A DNA stretch of 64,000 nucleotides from an uncultured Lachnospiraceae bacterium (GTDB taxonomy: Bacteria > Bacillota > Clostridia > Lachnospirales > Lachnospiraceae). Each line of letters begins with the position of its first letter. Within the stretch, counting starts at the first letter, position 1. Both the position numbers and the translations under genes were made by a program. Below are positions 26,256 to 34,686 of the stretch, piece after piece. The DNA lies in NCBI GenBank assembly GCA_944384025.1, contig CALWRS010000002.1, positions 124,001 to 188,000 of the forward strand. The letters run 5' to 3'. The notes under the pieces are model-generated. The model searched no databases. It saw nothing but the letters and a program-made list of their open reading frames with translations, and had not been told where the DNA came from.

Positions 26256-27173
26256 ATGGCAGATGTACAAAAAAGCCAGAAGCATCGCTCGGTAACAAAA
26301 GGAAAATGGGGCATTATCTTCATGATCCCTTTTGCACTTGCCTTTTTTGCTTTTCAGCTTTACCCGTTATTTTCCACAGTATATAACAGTTTTTTTGAAA
26401 ATTATAAAGATGGACTAAACCAAGTTGGTCCTAACTTTATCGGCATAGACAATTATAAAGAAATTCTTTCTGACGGATCTTTGCTGCGCCTTGCGTATAA
26501 TACGCTGATTATGTGGCTGATCGGATTTGTGCCGCAGATTCTTATTTCTCTTTTGCTTGCTTCGTGGTTTGCAAATCATCGGCTGCGTATTCGCTGTGCG
26601 GGATTTTTCAAAACCGTAATCTATATGCCGAACCTTATTATGGCGTCGGCGTTCGCGATGTTGTTCTTCGCGCTGTTTTCCGATATCGGACCGGTGAACG
26701 CGATGTTAAGCAGCATGGGATTCGGAACGTTTCGTTTCTTCTCAAGCCCTTGGGCAACGCGAATCATTATCGGTTTTATGAATTTCCTGATGTGGTTCGG
26801 AAATACGACGATCCTCTTAATGGCTGGTATTATGGGCATTGACCCTGCGCTTTTTGAAGCAGCCGAGGTGGACGGCGCTAGACCGGGACAGATTTTCCGG
26901 AAGATTACGCTGCCTATCTTAAAGCCGATTTTGCTTTACGTAATGTTAACGTCTATGATCGGTGGTATTCAGATGTTCGACGTTCCGCAAATCTTAACAA
27001 ACGGCAGCGGTAGCCCGAACAAGACGGCTCTGACGCTGATTATGGAGCTGAACAAACACATGTACAGCAAGAACTACGGTATGGGTGGTGCGATTTCCGT
27101 TGTTCTGCTTATAATGACGGCTATCTTGAGCTTGCTGGTGTTCAAATTCATGGTAAAGAAGAAGGAGGACTAA
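26256..27173 (+). CDS. Sugar ABC transporter permease (MalF/UgpA type)
   Basis: 305 residues with six hydrophobic segments (first about 26-48, last about 275-297). The ATPase-coupling EAA loop reads EAAEVDGARPGQIFRKITLP. GGAGGTAAACT precedes the ATG. It forms the heterodimeric channel with the next gene. No ATP-binding gene lies in this cluster, so energy is probably supplied by a shared MsmX/UgpC-type ATPase encoded elsewhere (inference from the CUT1 family). Confidence 0.93.
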   Translation: MADVQKSQKHRSVTKGKWGIIFMIPFALAFFAFQLYPLFSTVYNSFFENYKDGLNQVGPNFIGIDNYKEILSDGSLLRLAYNTLIMWLIGFVPQILISLLLASWFANHRLRIRCAGFFKTVIYMPNLIMASAFAMLFFALFSDIGPVNAMLSSMGFGTFRFFSSPWATRIIIGFMNFLMWFGNTTILLMAGIMGIDPALFEAAEVDGARPGQIFRKITLPILKPILLYVMLTSMIGGIQMFDVPQILTNGSGSPNKTALTLIMELNKHMYSKNYGMGGAISVVLLIMTAILSLLVFKFMVKKKED

Positions 27174-27177
27174 GGCA

Positions 27178-28059
27178 ATGGCAAGAAGAAAAGTTCATTT
27201 GTATGATGAAACAGAAATTAAAGAGAACATGAGCCTTACCGGTCGACGGACGATTGCACATATCGTGCTGATTTTCCTGACGCTGCTTTGCCTGTTCTGG
27301 TTTTACATGCTCTTTATCAACTGTACACGTTCCAACTCGGAAATTATGAAAGGTTTTAGCTGGCTTCCGGGAAAGAATTTCTTTGAGAACTGGAAGAACT
27401 TAAAGAACAGCACGGTAGACGTATTTACCGGACTTAAAAACAGCGCTATTGTATCCATTATCAGTGCAGCGCTGTGCGTATACTTCTCAACACTTACGGC
27501 ATTTGCTATCCATGCGTATAATTTCCCAGCGAAAAACGCGGTGTATACGTTTATCCTTATGATTATGATGATTCCGACGCAGGTTACTTCGCTCGGTTTC
27601 GTAAAGTTCTGTCGGGATGTCGGTTTGGAAAACAGCTTCCTTCCGATTGTACTGCCGTCAATAGCGGCTCCGGTTACATTTTTCTACCTGAAACAATATA
27701 TGGACAGTTCCCTGTCGCTTTCGCTTATTGAAGCGGCGCGAATTGACGGTTCTTCGGAATTCCGGACGTTTAATTCGATTGTCCTTCCGCTTATGAAACC
27801 GGCTATTGCCGTACAGGCTATTTTCACCTTCGTATCCAGCTGGAACAACTACTATGTTCCCGCGCTGCTTTTGCAAAAGGACGAGAAGAAGACGCTGCCT
27901 CTTTTGATTGCGCAGCTTCGTTCCTCTGACTGGCAGAAGTTTGACATGGGTCAGGTGTATATGTGTATTGCCTTTTCCATCTTCCCGGTTGTTATCGTTT
28001 ACCTGCTTCTTTCGAAGTTTATTGTAGCAGGCGTACAGCTGGGCGGCGTTAAAGAGTAA
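27178..28059 (+). CDS. Sugar ABC transporter permease (MalG/UgpE type)
   Basis: 293 residues, six predicted membrane segments beginning about residue 24 (IAHIVLIFLTLLCLFWFYM). The EAA loop reads EAARIDGSSEFRTFNSIVLP. It starts four bases after the previous stop and ends in the typical tail FIVAGVQLGGVKE. The transcript stops at a clear terminator 22 bases downstream. Confidence 0.94.
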   Translation: MARRKVHLYDETEIKENMSLTGRRTIAHIVLIFLTLLCLFWFYMLFINCTRSNSEIMKGFSWLPGKNFFENWKNLKNSTVDVFTGLKNSAIVSIISAALCVYFSTLTAFAIHAYNFPAKNAVYTFILMIMMIPTQVTSLGFVKFCRDVGLENSFLPIVLPSIAAPVTFFYLKQYMDSSLSLSLIEAARIDGSSEFRTFNSIVLPLMKPAIAVQAIFTFVSSWNNYYVPALLLQKDEKKTLPLLIAQLRSSDWQKFDMGQVYMCIAFSIFPVVIVYLLLSKFIVAGVQLGGVKE

Positions 28060-28081
28060 ATGGTTTCCAAAAATCCAAAAA

Positions 28082-28112
28082 CAGATCCCGACACAAGCGG
28101 GGTCTGTTTTTT
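28082..28112 (+). terminator. Rho-independent terminator after the sugar importer
   Basis: CAGATCCCG (28082-28090) pairs with CGGGGTCTG (28098-28106), then six T. It separates the importer from pyrH. Confidence 0.88.
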
Positions 28113-28114
28113 CA

Positions 28115-28143
28115 TTGATTTCCCTCTTCCTATGTGCTACAAT
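28115..28143 (+). promoter_or_regulatory. Sigma-A promoter for the pyrH-polC cluster
   Basis: TTGATT (28115-28120), 17-base spacer, TACAAT (28138-28143), directly after the terminator and about 50 bases before the pyrH start. Confidence 0.78.
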
Positions 28144-28193
28144 GGAACACGATGACGGACGTATTGTGGGATACGTCGGAAACGGAGGAGAAC

Positions 28194-28898
28194 ATGGCAG
28201 AGTATCGGCGTGTATTGCTTAAATTAAGCGGCGAGGCTTTGGCGGGAGAAAAGAAAACCGGCTTTGACGAAGAAACGTGTATTCAGGTCGCAAAGCAGAT
28301 TGCATGGCTTGTAGAAAACGGAATTCAGGTAGCTGTTGTTATTGGCGGCGGGAATTTCTGGCGGGGGAGAAGCAGCAAAACCATAGACCGGACAAAAGCG
28401 GATTCTATTGGAATGCTTGCCACAGTTATGAACTGCGTTTATATGTCGGAAATATGTCGGTTTTGCGGAATGAAAACTAGGATTTTCACTCCGTTTGCCT
28501 GCGGAAGCTTCAGCGAACTTTTCTCCAAGGATTTGGCTGTTTCCGCTATGAAAAACAGCGAGGTTGTTTTCCTTGCGGGCGGAACGGGACATCCGTATTT
28601 TTCTACGGACACTGCTACAGCGCTTCGCGCCATTGAATTAGAGTGCGACGCTATTGTAATGGCCAGAGCGGTGGACGGCGTGTACGACAGCGATCCGAAG
28701 ACAAATCCAAACGCCAAAAAATATCAAACGGTTACTTATCAGGAATTGCTTGACAAACAGCTTGCAATCCTGGATCTGACAGCAACGGTAATGTGTATGG
28801 AAAATCACGTGCCTACGCTTGTGTTTTCCCTGAACGAGGAAAACAGCATTGTGAACAACGTATCCGGAAAATTGACCGGAACGGTAGTAAGCGCATAA
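28194..28898 (+). CDS. pyrH: UMP kinase
   Basis: Phosphorylates UMP to UDP; bacterial UMP kinases are hexameric and GTP-activated. 234 residues from the ATG at 28194, after CGGAGGAGAAC; earlier in-frame codons lie in the promoter. Motifs: LLKLSGEALAGE at the N-terminus, VVIGGGNFWRG, GGTGHPYFSTDTATALRA and ARAVDGVYDSDPKTNP. It opens the conserved pyrH-frr-uppS-cdsA-dxr-rseP series, here with its own promoter because tsf is 7 kb away. Confidence 0.98.
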   Translation: MAEYRRVLLKLSGEALAGEKKTGFDEETCIQVAKQIAWLVENGIQVAVVIGGGNFWRGRSSKTIDRTKADSIGMLATVMNCVYMSEICRFCGMKTRIFTPFACGSFSELFSKDLAVSAMKNSEVVFLAGGTGHPYFSTDTATALRAIELECDAIVMARAVDGVYDSDPKTNPNAKKYQTVTYQELLDKQLAILDLTATVMCMENHVPTLVFSLNEENSIVNNVSGKLTGTVVSA

Positions 28899-28921
28899 AC
28901 GCGCTTGGGAAGGAGAACTCT

Positions 28922-29473
28922 ATGAATGAATTATTGGCGCCATTCGAAATCAAAATGCAAAAATCCAGAGACAGTTTAAAAGAGGAATACCAAAACATCC
29001 GTGCTGGCCGTGCAAATCCGCATTTGCTTGACAAGCTGCGCGTGGATTATTACGGAGTTCCGACAGCGTTTCAGGCTGTTGCGAACATTTCCATTCCGGA
29101 AGCAAGAATTATCCAGATTCAGCCTTGGGAGACAAAGATGATTCGTGAAATTGAGAAAGCGATCCTTGCCTCCGACCTTGGTCTTACGCCTAGTAACGAC
29201 GGCAAAGTAATTCGTCTTGTCTTTCCGGAACTTACGGAAGATCGCAGAAAAGAGCTTGCAAAAGACGTGAAAAAGAAGGGCGAAAACGCGAAAGTTGCTC
29301 TTCGCAACATCCGCAGAGATGCAAACGACGCAATTAAAAAAGCCGGAAAAACAGATCTTTCCGAAGACGAGGTAAAGAAGTTAGAAGACGCTTCGCAGAA
29401 GCTGACAGACAAGTACATCGCCGAAATTGACGATTTGATCGATCAAAAAACGAAAGAGATTATGACAGTATAA
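28922..29473 (+). CDS. frr: Ribosome recycling factor
   Basis: Splits the post-termination ribosome with EF-G. 183 residues, from the ATG at 28922 after AAGGAGAACTCT. Conserved blocks IRAGRANPHLLDKLRVDYYG, IQPWETKMIREIEKAI and RRDANDAIKKA are present. It lies 23 bases after pyrH. Confidence 0.98.
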   Translation: MNELLAPFEIKMQKSRDSLKEEYQNIRAGRANPHLLDKLRVDYYGVPTAFQAVANISIPEARIIQIQPWETKMIREIEKAILASDLGLTPSNDGKVIRLVFPELTEDRRKELAKDVKKKGENAKVALRNIRRDANDAIKKAGKTDLSEDEVKKLEDASQKLTDKYIAEIDDLIDQKTKEIMTV

Positions 29474-29480
29474 GACGTGC

Positions 29481-29536
29481 GGGATGGCACCATTTTGCAG
29501 GGCGTAGACGGGAACAGATACGCCCTGTCTCAATCC
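29481..29536 (+). other. Nested hairpin between frr and uppS
   Basis: The inner stem CAGGGCGTA (29498-29506) pairs perfectly with TACGCCCTG (29519-29527); an outer GGGAT (29481-29485) can pair with ATCCC (29532-29536). It occupies most of the 84-base gap and ends 21 bases before the uppS ATG. No T-run follows. Confidence 0.6.
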
Positions 29537-29557
29537 CGTGGAAAAAACGAGGTGGAT

Positions 29558-30274
29558 ATGGCTGAGGAAAGAGAAAACTGCGGCTTGCAGCATGTAGCTA
29601 TCATTATGGACGGAAACGGCCGGTGGGCGAAAAAGAGGTTCCTTCCGCGCAATGCAGGACATGCGCAGGGAAGTCGGGTTGTAGAGCAGATTTGCGAAGA
29701 CGCTTACAATCTTGGTATAAAGTATCTGACAATTTATGCCTTCTCTACGGAAAATTGGACGCGGCCGAAAGAAGAAGTGGACGCTCTTATGGATCTTTTG
29801 CGCAAGTATATGAAAACTTCCCTTGAAAGAAGCAAAAAGAACAATATGCGCGTTCGCGTAATCGGCGACGTAAGCCGTTTAGACGCTGACTTGCAGGAGA
29901 GCATTCGGGAATTAGAGCAATCGTCGGCAAACAATACCGGTCTTTTTTTTCAAGTTGCAATCAACTACGGAGGAAGAGACGAAATTTTGCGTGCGGCAAA
30001 AAAATTAGCGCAGGACGCAGCCAAGGGAAAGGTTTCTCCCGAGCAATTAACGCAGGAGCAGTTTTATCGCTACTTTGATACCGCAGATATTCCATATCCG
30101 GATTTGCTTATCCGAACGAGCGGAGAGAAGCGTCTCTCGAATTTCCTGCCGTGGCAGCTTGCTTATTCGGAGTTTTATTTTACCGACGTTTTGTGGCCGG
30201 ATTTTAACAAAAAAGAACTGCAAAAGGCCATTGCTTATTACAACAGCCGGGATCGTCGTTTCGGCGGGATATGA
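29558..30274 (+). CDS. uppS: Isoprenyl transferase (undecaprenyl diphosphate synthase family)
   Basis: Extends farnesyl diphosphate with cis-isoprene units to make the lipid carrier for cell wall precursors. 238 residues from the ATG at 29558 after GAGGTGGAT; a longer GTG start at 29477 would swallow the leader hairpin. Catalytic aspartate in IIMDGNGRWAKKR, then YLTIYAFSTENWTRP and the C-terminal LLIRTSGEKRLSNFLPWQ. It precedes cdsA by 17 bases. Confidence 0.97.
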   Translation: MAEERENCGLQHVAIIMDGNGRWAKKRFLPRNAGHAQGSRVVEQICEDAYNLGIKYLTIYAFSTENWTRPKEEVDALMDLLRKYMKTSLERSKKNNMRVRVIGDVSRLDADLQESIRELEQSSANNTGLFFQVAINYGGRDEILRAAKKLAQDAAKGKVSPEQLTQEQFYRYFDTADIPYPDLLIRTSGEKRLSNFLPWQLAYSEFYFTDVLWPDFNKKELQKAIAYYNSRDRRFGGI

Positions 30275-30291
30275 AAGGTGCGTAAGAGAAA

Positions 30292-31101
30292 ATGTTTTGG
30301 ACAAGATTATTCAGTGGAATTGCCCTGCTGCTCGTTATGTTTGGCGCTATTTTCTTTGGCGGCGACGTTTTGCTTGGGCTTTTGTTTCTTACCTCTTTGA
30401 TTGGCGTATTTGAATTTTATCGCGTATTGCACATACAAAAAACGGTTCCCGGATTTGTCGGGTATTTTTTGACGTGCGTTTATTTCCTTTTTCTGCGGCA
30501 GGAGTTTAACGCTTACATCCCGGCTTTGTTTGCCGGCTTTTTGCTTGTTTTGATGGCGTGCTACGTGTTTGGGTATCCGCGCTATTCGGTTAAGCATATT
30601 ACCGGTTGCTTTTTCGGCTTTTTTTACGTAGCGTTTTTGCTTGGCTGCATTTACGGCATCCGGCAGATGGCAAGCGGCGTGTATTTGGTTTGGCTTGTTT
30701 TTATCGGTTCGTGGGGATCGGACACTTGCGCGTACTGCGCCGGGAGATTGTTTGGAAAACACCAAGCGTTTCCGGTGCTTAGCCCGAAAAAGTCGTGGGA
30801 AGGATGCGTTGGCGGCGTAATCGGCGCGGCGCTCATTGGTTTTCTTTACGCGATTATCTTTCAGTCCCAGATGCATACGCTAAAAAATCCGATCGTTCTT
30901 ATTCCTCTTGTTGCGGGAATTTCATCGGTTTTTGCGCAAATTGGAGACTTAGCGGCATCCGCCGTGAAGCGTGAGAAGCGAATAAAAGATTATGGACGCC
31001 TGATTCCTGGTCACGGAGGAATTTTGGATCGGTTTGACAGCGTAATTTTTATAGCCCCGGCAGTATACTATCTGCTGTTTTTTCTGGGAGAAGTGATATA
31101 A
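30292..31101 (+). CDS. cdsA: Phosphatidate cytidylyltransferase
   Basis: Makes CDP-diacylglycerol for phospholipid synthesis. 269 residues with about seven hydrophobic segments. The family signature is complete near the C-terminus: SAVKREKRIKDYGRLIPGHG followed by GILDRFDS (about residues 222-249). It is followed after one base by dxr. Confidence 0.97.
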   Translation: MFWTRLFSGIALLLVMFGAIFFGGDVLLGLLFLTSLIGVFEFYRVLHIQKTVPGFVGYFLTCVYFLFLRQEFNAYIPALFAGFLLVLMACYVFGYPRYSVKHITGCFFGFFYVAFLLGCIYGIRQMASGVYLVWLVFIGSWGSDTCAYCAGRLFGKHQAFPVLSPKKSWEGCVGGVIGAALIGFLYAIIFQSQMHTLKNPIVLIPLVAGISSVFAQIGDLAASAVKREKRIKDYGRLIPGHGGILDRFDSVIFIAPAVYYLLFFLGEVI

Positions 31102-31102
31102 G

Positions 31103-32275
31103 ATGAAATCGATAACGGTTTTGGGATCGACCGGTTCTATTGGAACGCAGACGTTGAATATTGTCCGCGCTTATCGGTCAGAATTCAAAGTAGAGGCGCT
31201 TGCCGCCGCCAAAAACGTAGAAAAAATAGAAGCGCAGGCGCGGGAGTTTTTGCCGCAAGTCGTATGCTTGTACGACGAAGAAAAAGCGAGCGAATTGCGC
31301 GTTCGGCTTCGTGATTTGCCAATCCGTGTGCTCTGTGGCATGGATGGGCTTATTTCCTGCGCACAGCTTTCGCAAACGCAGCTTGTCGTTACCGCTATGG
31401 TAGGCATGATTGGGCTGCGTCCTACAATAGCAGCCATAGAAGCAGGAAAAGACATTGCTCTAGCAAATAAGGAAACGCTTGTTACGGCAGGGCATTTGAT
31501 TATGCCGCTGATCCGCGAAAAAAAGGTTGCCCTGCTTCCGGTAGACAGCGAACATTCCGCAATTTTTCAGTCGCTTCAAGGGCTTCCTTATGACGGCGCG
31601 GTTTCGGAGGGCAACGCACAGATTGCGCGGATTTTGCTAACGGCGTCCGGCGGACCTTTTCGCGGAAAAACAAAGGCGCAGATGCGGGGCATCACTCCAG
31701 CGGATGCACTAAGGCACCCGAACTGGGCGATGGGCAAAAAGATTACTATCGACTCTTCCACCATGGTAAATAAAGGGCTGGAGATGATGGAGGCACGCTG
31801 GCTTTTTGGACTAAAGCCGGAGCAGGTGACGGTGCTTATTCATCCGCAAAGCATTTTGCACTCGGCCGTAGAATTCGTAGACGGCGCTGTTGTTGGACAA
31901 ATGGGAGTGCCCAGCATGGAGCTGCCGATTCAATACGCAATGTTTTATCCGAAGCGGATGCCAATGCAGGCGCATAAGCTGGATCTCTTCCAAATTGGAA
32001 CCCTGCAATTTGAAAAGCCGGATTTTGAGAACTTCCCGGCGCTTTCTTTGGCATACGAAGTTATGAAGCAGGGAGGCAGCCTTCCGACCGTTTACAACGC
32101 GGCAAATGAATGGGCAGTTTCCCAGTTTTTAAAAGGCGAACTCGATTTTCTTGGGATTGCCGGAAACATTCAAAAAGCGGTAGAGAAACATAAGAACATT
32201 TCAAATCCTTCCTTAGCGGAGATTCTTAATGCCGAGAAAGAAACATATGAATTGCTTGAGGGGAGCAGCAGATAA
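31103..32275 (+). CDS. dxr: 1-deoxy-D-xylulose-5-phosphate reductoisomerase
   Basis: Second step of the MEP isoprenoid pathway. 390 residues. NADPH site GSTGSIGTQTLNIV at residues 7-20; ALANKETLVTAG, LLPVDSEHSAIFQSL, and HPNWAMGKKITIDSSTM hold the metal and substrate ligands. It starts one base after the cdsA stop. With ispG downstream, two MEP-pathway genes flank rseP. Confidence 0.98.
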   Translation: MKSITVLGSTGSIGTQTLNIVRAYRSEFKVEALAAAKNVEKIEAQAREFLPQVVCLYDEEKASELRVRLRDLPIRVLCGMDGLISCAQLSQTQLVVTAMVGMIGLRPTIAAIEAGKDIALANKETLVTAGHLIMPLIREKKVALLPVDSEHSAIFQSLQGLPYDGAVSEGNAQIARILLTASGGPFRGKTKAQMRGITPADALRHPNWAMGKKITIDSSTMVNKGLEMMEARWLFGLKPEQVTVLIHPQSILHSAVEFVDGAVVGQMGVPSMELPIQYAMFYPKRMPMQAHKLDLFQIGTLQFEKPDFENFPALSLAYEVMKQGGSLPTVYNAANEWAVSQFLKGELDFLGIAGNIQKAVEKHKNISNPSLAEILNAEKETYELLEGSSR

Positions 32276-32299
32276 CAGAAAGGAACATGTTGTAAAACA

Positions 32300-33610
32300 A
32301 TGAGCGGTATTTTTAATATTCTTCTGGCGCTCCTTATGATTAGCGCTGTTATTATCTTTCATGAACTCGGGCACTTTCTTCTTGCCAAATTAAACGGAAT
32401 TGAAGTTCTTGAATTTTCGCTTGGCTTAGGTCCGCGCATCATAAGTAAGCAAATCGGAAAAACAAGATACTCTTGGAAGCTTTTTCCGCTTGGCGGATCT
32501 TGTCATATGCTTGGCGAGGACGAAGGAGACGACGCTCCAGGTTCTTTTAACAGCAAAAATGTTTGGCAGCGAATCAGCGTCGTTGTAGCAGGGCCGATAT
32601 TTAATTTCTTGCTTGCGTTTGGCATGGCGGCCATTATTATCGGTTATCTTGGAATCGACATTCCTTATGTTACAAGCGTGGAAGATTCGATTTTGGAGCA
32701 GGTGGATTTGCGTCCGGGAGACCGGATTTTAGAATACAACGGTCACAAGATTTCCGTTGGCCGCGAGCTTTCTTTGTACGAGCAATTAGACGGCATTGAC
32801 AGCGAGCCCATCACCCTTTTGATTGAGCGCGACGGAAAAGAGCTGACGCTTACGTACGAACCGGCACACGTTGCTTATTATTTGGGCGTTGTGTATACGG
32901 TGTCGCAGGAAGCAAGCGAACCGCTGACGCTCTCCGGCGTTTCTGCGGGCGGAGCAGCCGAGCAGGCAGGACTTCGTGAGGGCGACGTCATCACCGCTAT
33001 TAACTCCACTGCAATTGCATCTGCAAGAGATTTCACGGAATATATGTCGGATAATCCGCTGGACGGCTCGGAAGTTTCCTTAACGTATGTTCGAGACGGG
33101 CAGGAGACAACCGTACGTCTTACGCCAAAGGAATCGCAAAGCTATTCCCTTGGGTTTGGGTATAACTTATACGGAAGAGAAAAACAATCCGTTCTTGGCG
33201 TTATCAAATACAGCGCACTGGAACTGAAATACTGGGTAAAAGCGACAGTAAAAAGCCTTGGTTATATGCTGCAGGGCAAAGCTTCCAGCGAGGATATTGG
33301 AGGACCGGTACGGGTAATCAGCGAGATGAGCGACGTAGTAGAGGAAAGCTACTCTACCGACGGAGCTGTGTATGCTGCCTTAAACCTGATTAACTGGGGG
33401 ATTTTGTTAAGCGCGAACCTTGGCGTTATGAATTTGCTGCCAATTCCGGCGCTGGACGGCGGACGGCTTTTATTTTTTATTATCGAGGTCATTCGAGGGA
33501 AAAGGCTGGATCCGAAAAAGGAAGGCTTTATTCACTTTATTGGATTCGTCCTTTTGATGATCCTGATGCTGCTGATTTTCTTTAACGATATTCGCAATTT
33601 ATTGCATTAA
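32300..33610 (+). CDS. rseP: RIP metalloprotease RseP (site-2 protease)
   Basis: Intramembrane zinc protease cutting anti-sigma factors and remnant signal peptides. 436 residues. The zinc-binding HELGH is at residues 21-25 in the first membrane segment. A PDZ domain covers about 200-285 (GLREGDVITAINST). The third ligand lies in the NLLPIPALDGGRLLFF segment near the C-terminus, followed by a last membrane helix. Its stop codon overlaps a possible upstream ATG of ispG. Confidence 0.97.
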   Translation: MSGIFNILLALLMISAVIIFHELGHFLLAKLNGIEVLEFSLGLGPRIISKQIGKTRYSWKLFPLGGSCHMLGEDEGDDAPGSFNSKNVWQRISVVVAGPIFNFLLAFGMAAIIIGYLGIDIPYVTSVEDSILEQVDLRPGDRILEYNGHKISVGRELSLYEQLDGIDSEPITLLIERDGKELTLTYEPAHVAYYLGVVYTVSQEASEPLTLSGVSAGGAAEQAGLREGDVITAINSTAIASARDFTEYMSDNPLDGSEVSLTYVRDGQETTVRLTPKESQSYSLGFGYNLYGREKQSVLGVIKYSALELKYWVKATVKSLGYMLQGKASSEDIGGPVRVISEMSDVVEESYSTDGAVYAALNLINWGILLSANLGVMNLLPIPALDGGRLLFFIIEVIRGKRLDPKKEGFIHFIGFVLLMILMLLIFFNDIRNLLH

Positions 33611-33627
33611 TGCATTGGAGGCTTGCT

Positions 33628-34686
33628 ATGGAGCGCAGACAAACGCGGCCCGTTCGGGTCGGAAATCGGATTTTAGGAGGGGGAAATCCCATTCTGATTC
33701 AGTCCATGTGCAATACAAAAACCGAAGACGTAGCGGCGACGGTAGCGCAGATTCGCGCGTTAGAGGACGCCGGCTGTGACTTGATTCGTCTGGCAGTTCC
33801 TACGATGGAAGCCGCGGCAGCGATTCGCGAAATAAAGCGAAGCATTCACATTCCGCTTGTGGCGGACATTCATTTTGATTACCGCCTTGCAATCGCTTCT
33901 ATGGAGGCGGGCGCGGATAAAGTGCGCATTAATCCGGGCAATATTGGCTCAAGCGAGCGGATTCGCGCTGTTGTGGAGAAGGCCAAGGAATACCAGGTGC
34001 CGATTCGGGTTGGCGTAAATTCGGGCTCTTTGGAAAAAGAGCTTGTAGAAAAATACAACGGCGTAACAGGGGAAGGGCTTGTGGAGAGCGCCTTAGACAA
34101 AGTACATATCCTGGAGAGTTTCGACTTTGACCAAATTGTAATCAGCATCAAATCGTCCGATGTTTTGATGTCGATTGCCGCGCACGAAATGCTCTCGAAG
34201 CTGACCGACTATCCGCTTCATGTAGGAATAACGGAAGCCGGGTCGGTGTATGCAGGGAATATCAAATCGGCAATCGGTATCGGAAACATTCTTTATCAGG
34301 GCATTGGCGATACCATCCGCGTTTCTTTAACGGACGAGCCTTTAGAAGAAATTCGCTCCGCTAAGCTTATTTTGCGTACGTTAGGACTGCGAAGAGAAGG
34401 CATTGAGCTTGTATCGTGCCCGACTTGCGGAAGGACGCAAATCGATTTAATTTCCCTGGCAAAGGAAGTAGAAAAATTAGTTGCACAGTACCCGTATCCG
34501 ATTAAAGTTGCTGTTATGGGCTGTATTGTAAACGGCCCCGGAGAAGCAAAAGAAGCCGACCTTGGAATTGCAGGCGGCAAAGGCGAAGGGCTTTTGTTTC
34601 GAAAGGGAGAAATTTTGCGCAAAGTCCCGGAGCAGGACTTATTGCAGGAACTAAAGAAAGAACTGGATGCTTATGAAGTTTTATGA
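33628..34686 (+). CDS. ispG: 4-hydroxy-3-methylbut-2-enyl diphosphate synthase
   Basis: Iron-sulfur enzyme of the MEP pathway. 352 residues from the ATG at 33628, chosen because GGAGG lies six bases upstream; the in-frame ATG at 33610 overlaps the rseP stop and lacks a site. TIM-barrel blocks NPILIQSMCNTKTEDV, LVADIHFDYRLA and VRINPGNIG are followed by the cluster ligands CPTC and MGCIVNGPGEA in the C-terminal domain. It overlaps the start of polC by 14 bases. Confidence 0.97.
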   Translation: MERRQTRPVRVGNRILGGGNPILIQSMCNTKTEDVAATVAQIRALEDAGCDLIRLAVPTMEAAAAIREIKRSIHIPLVADIHFDYRLAIASMEAGADKVRINPGNIGSSERIRAVVEKAKEYQVPIRVGVNSGSLEKELVEKYNGVTGEGLVESALDKVHILESFDFDQIVISIKSSDVLMSIAAHEMLSKLTDYPLHVGITEAGSVYAGNIKSAIGIGNILYQGIGDTIRVSLTDEPLEEIRSAKLILRTLGLRREGIELVSCPTCGRTQIDLISLAKEVEKLVAQYPYPIKVAVMGCIVNGPGEAKEADLGIAGGKGEGLLFRKGEILRKVPEQDLLQELKKELDAYEVL

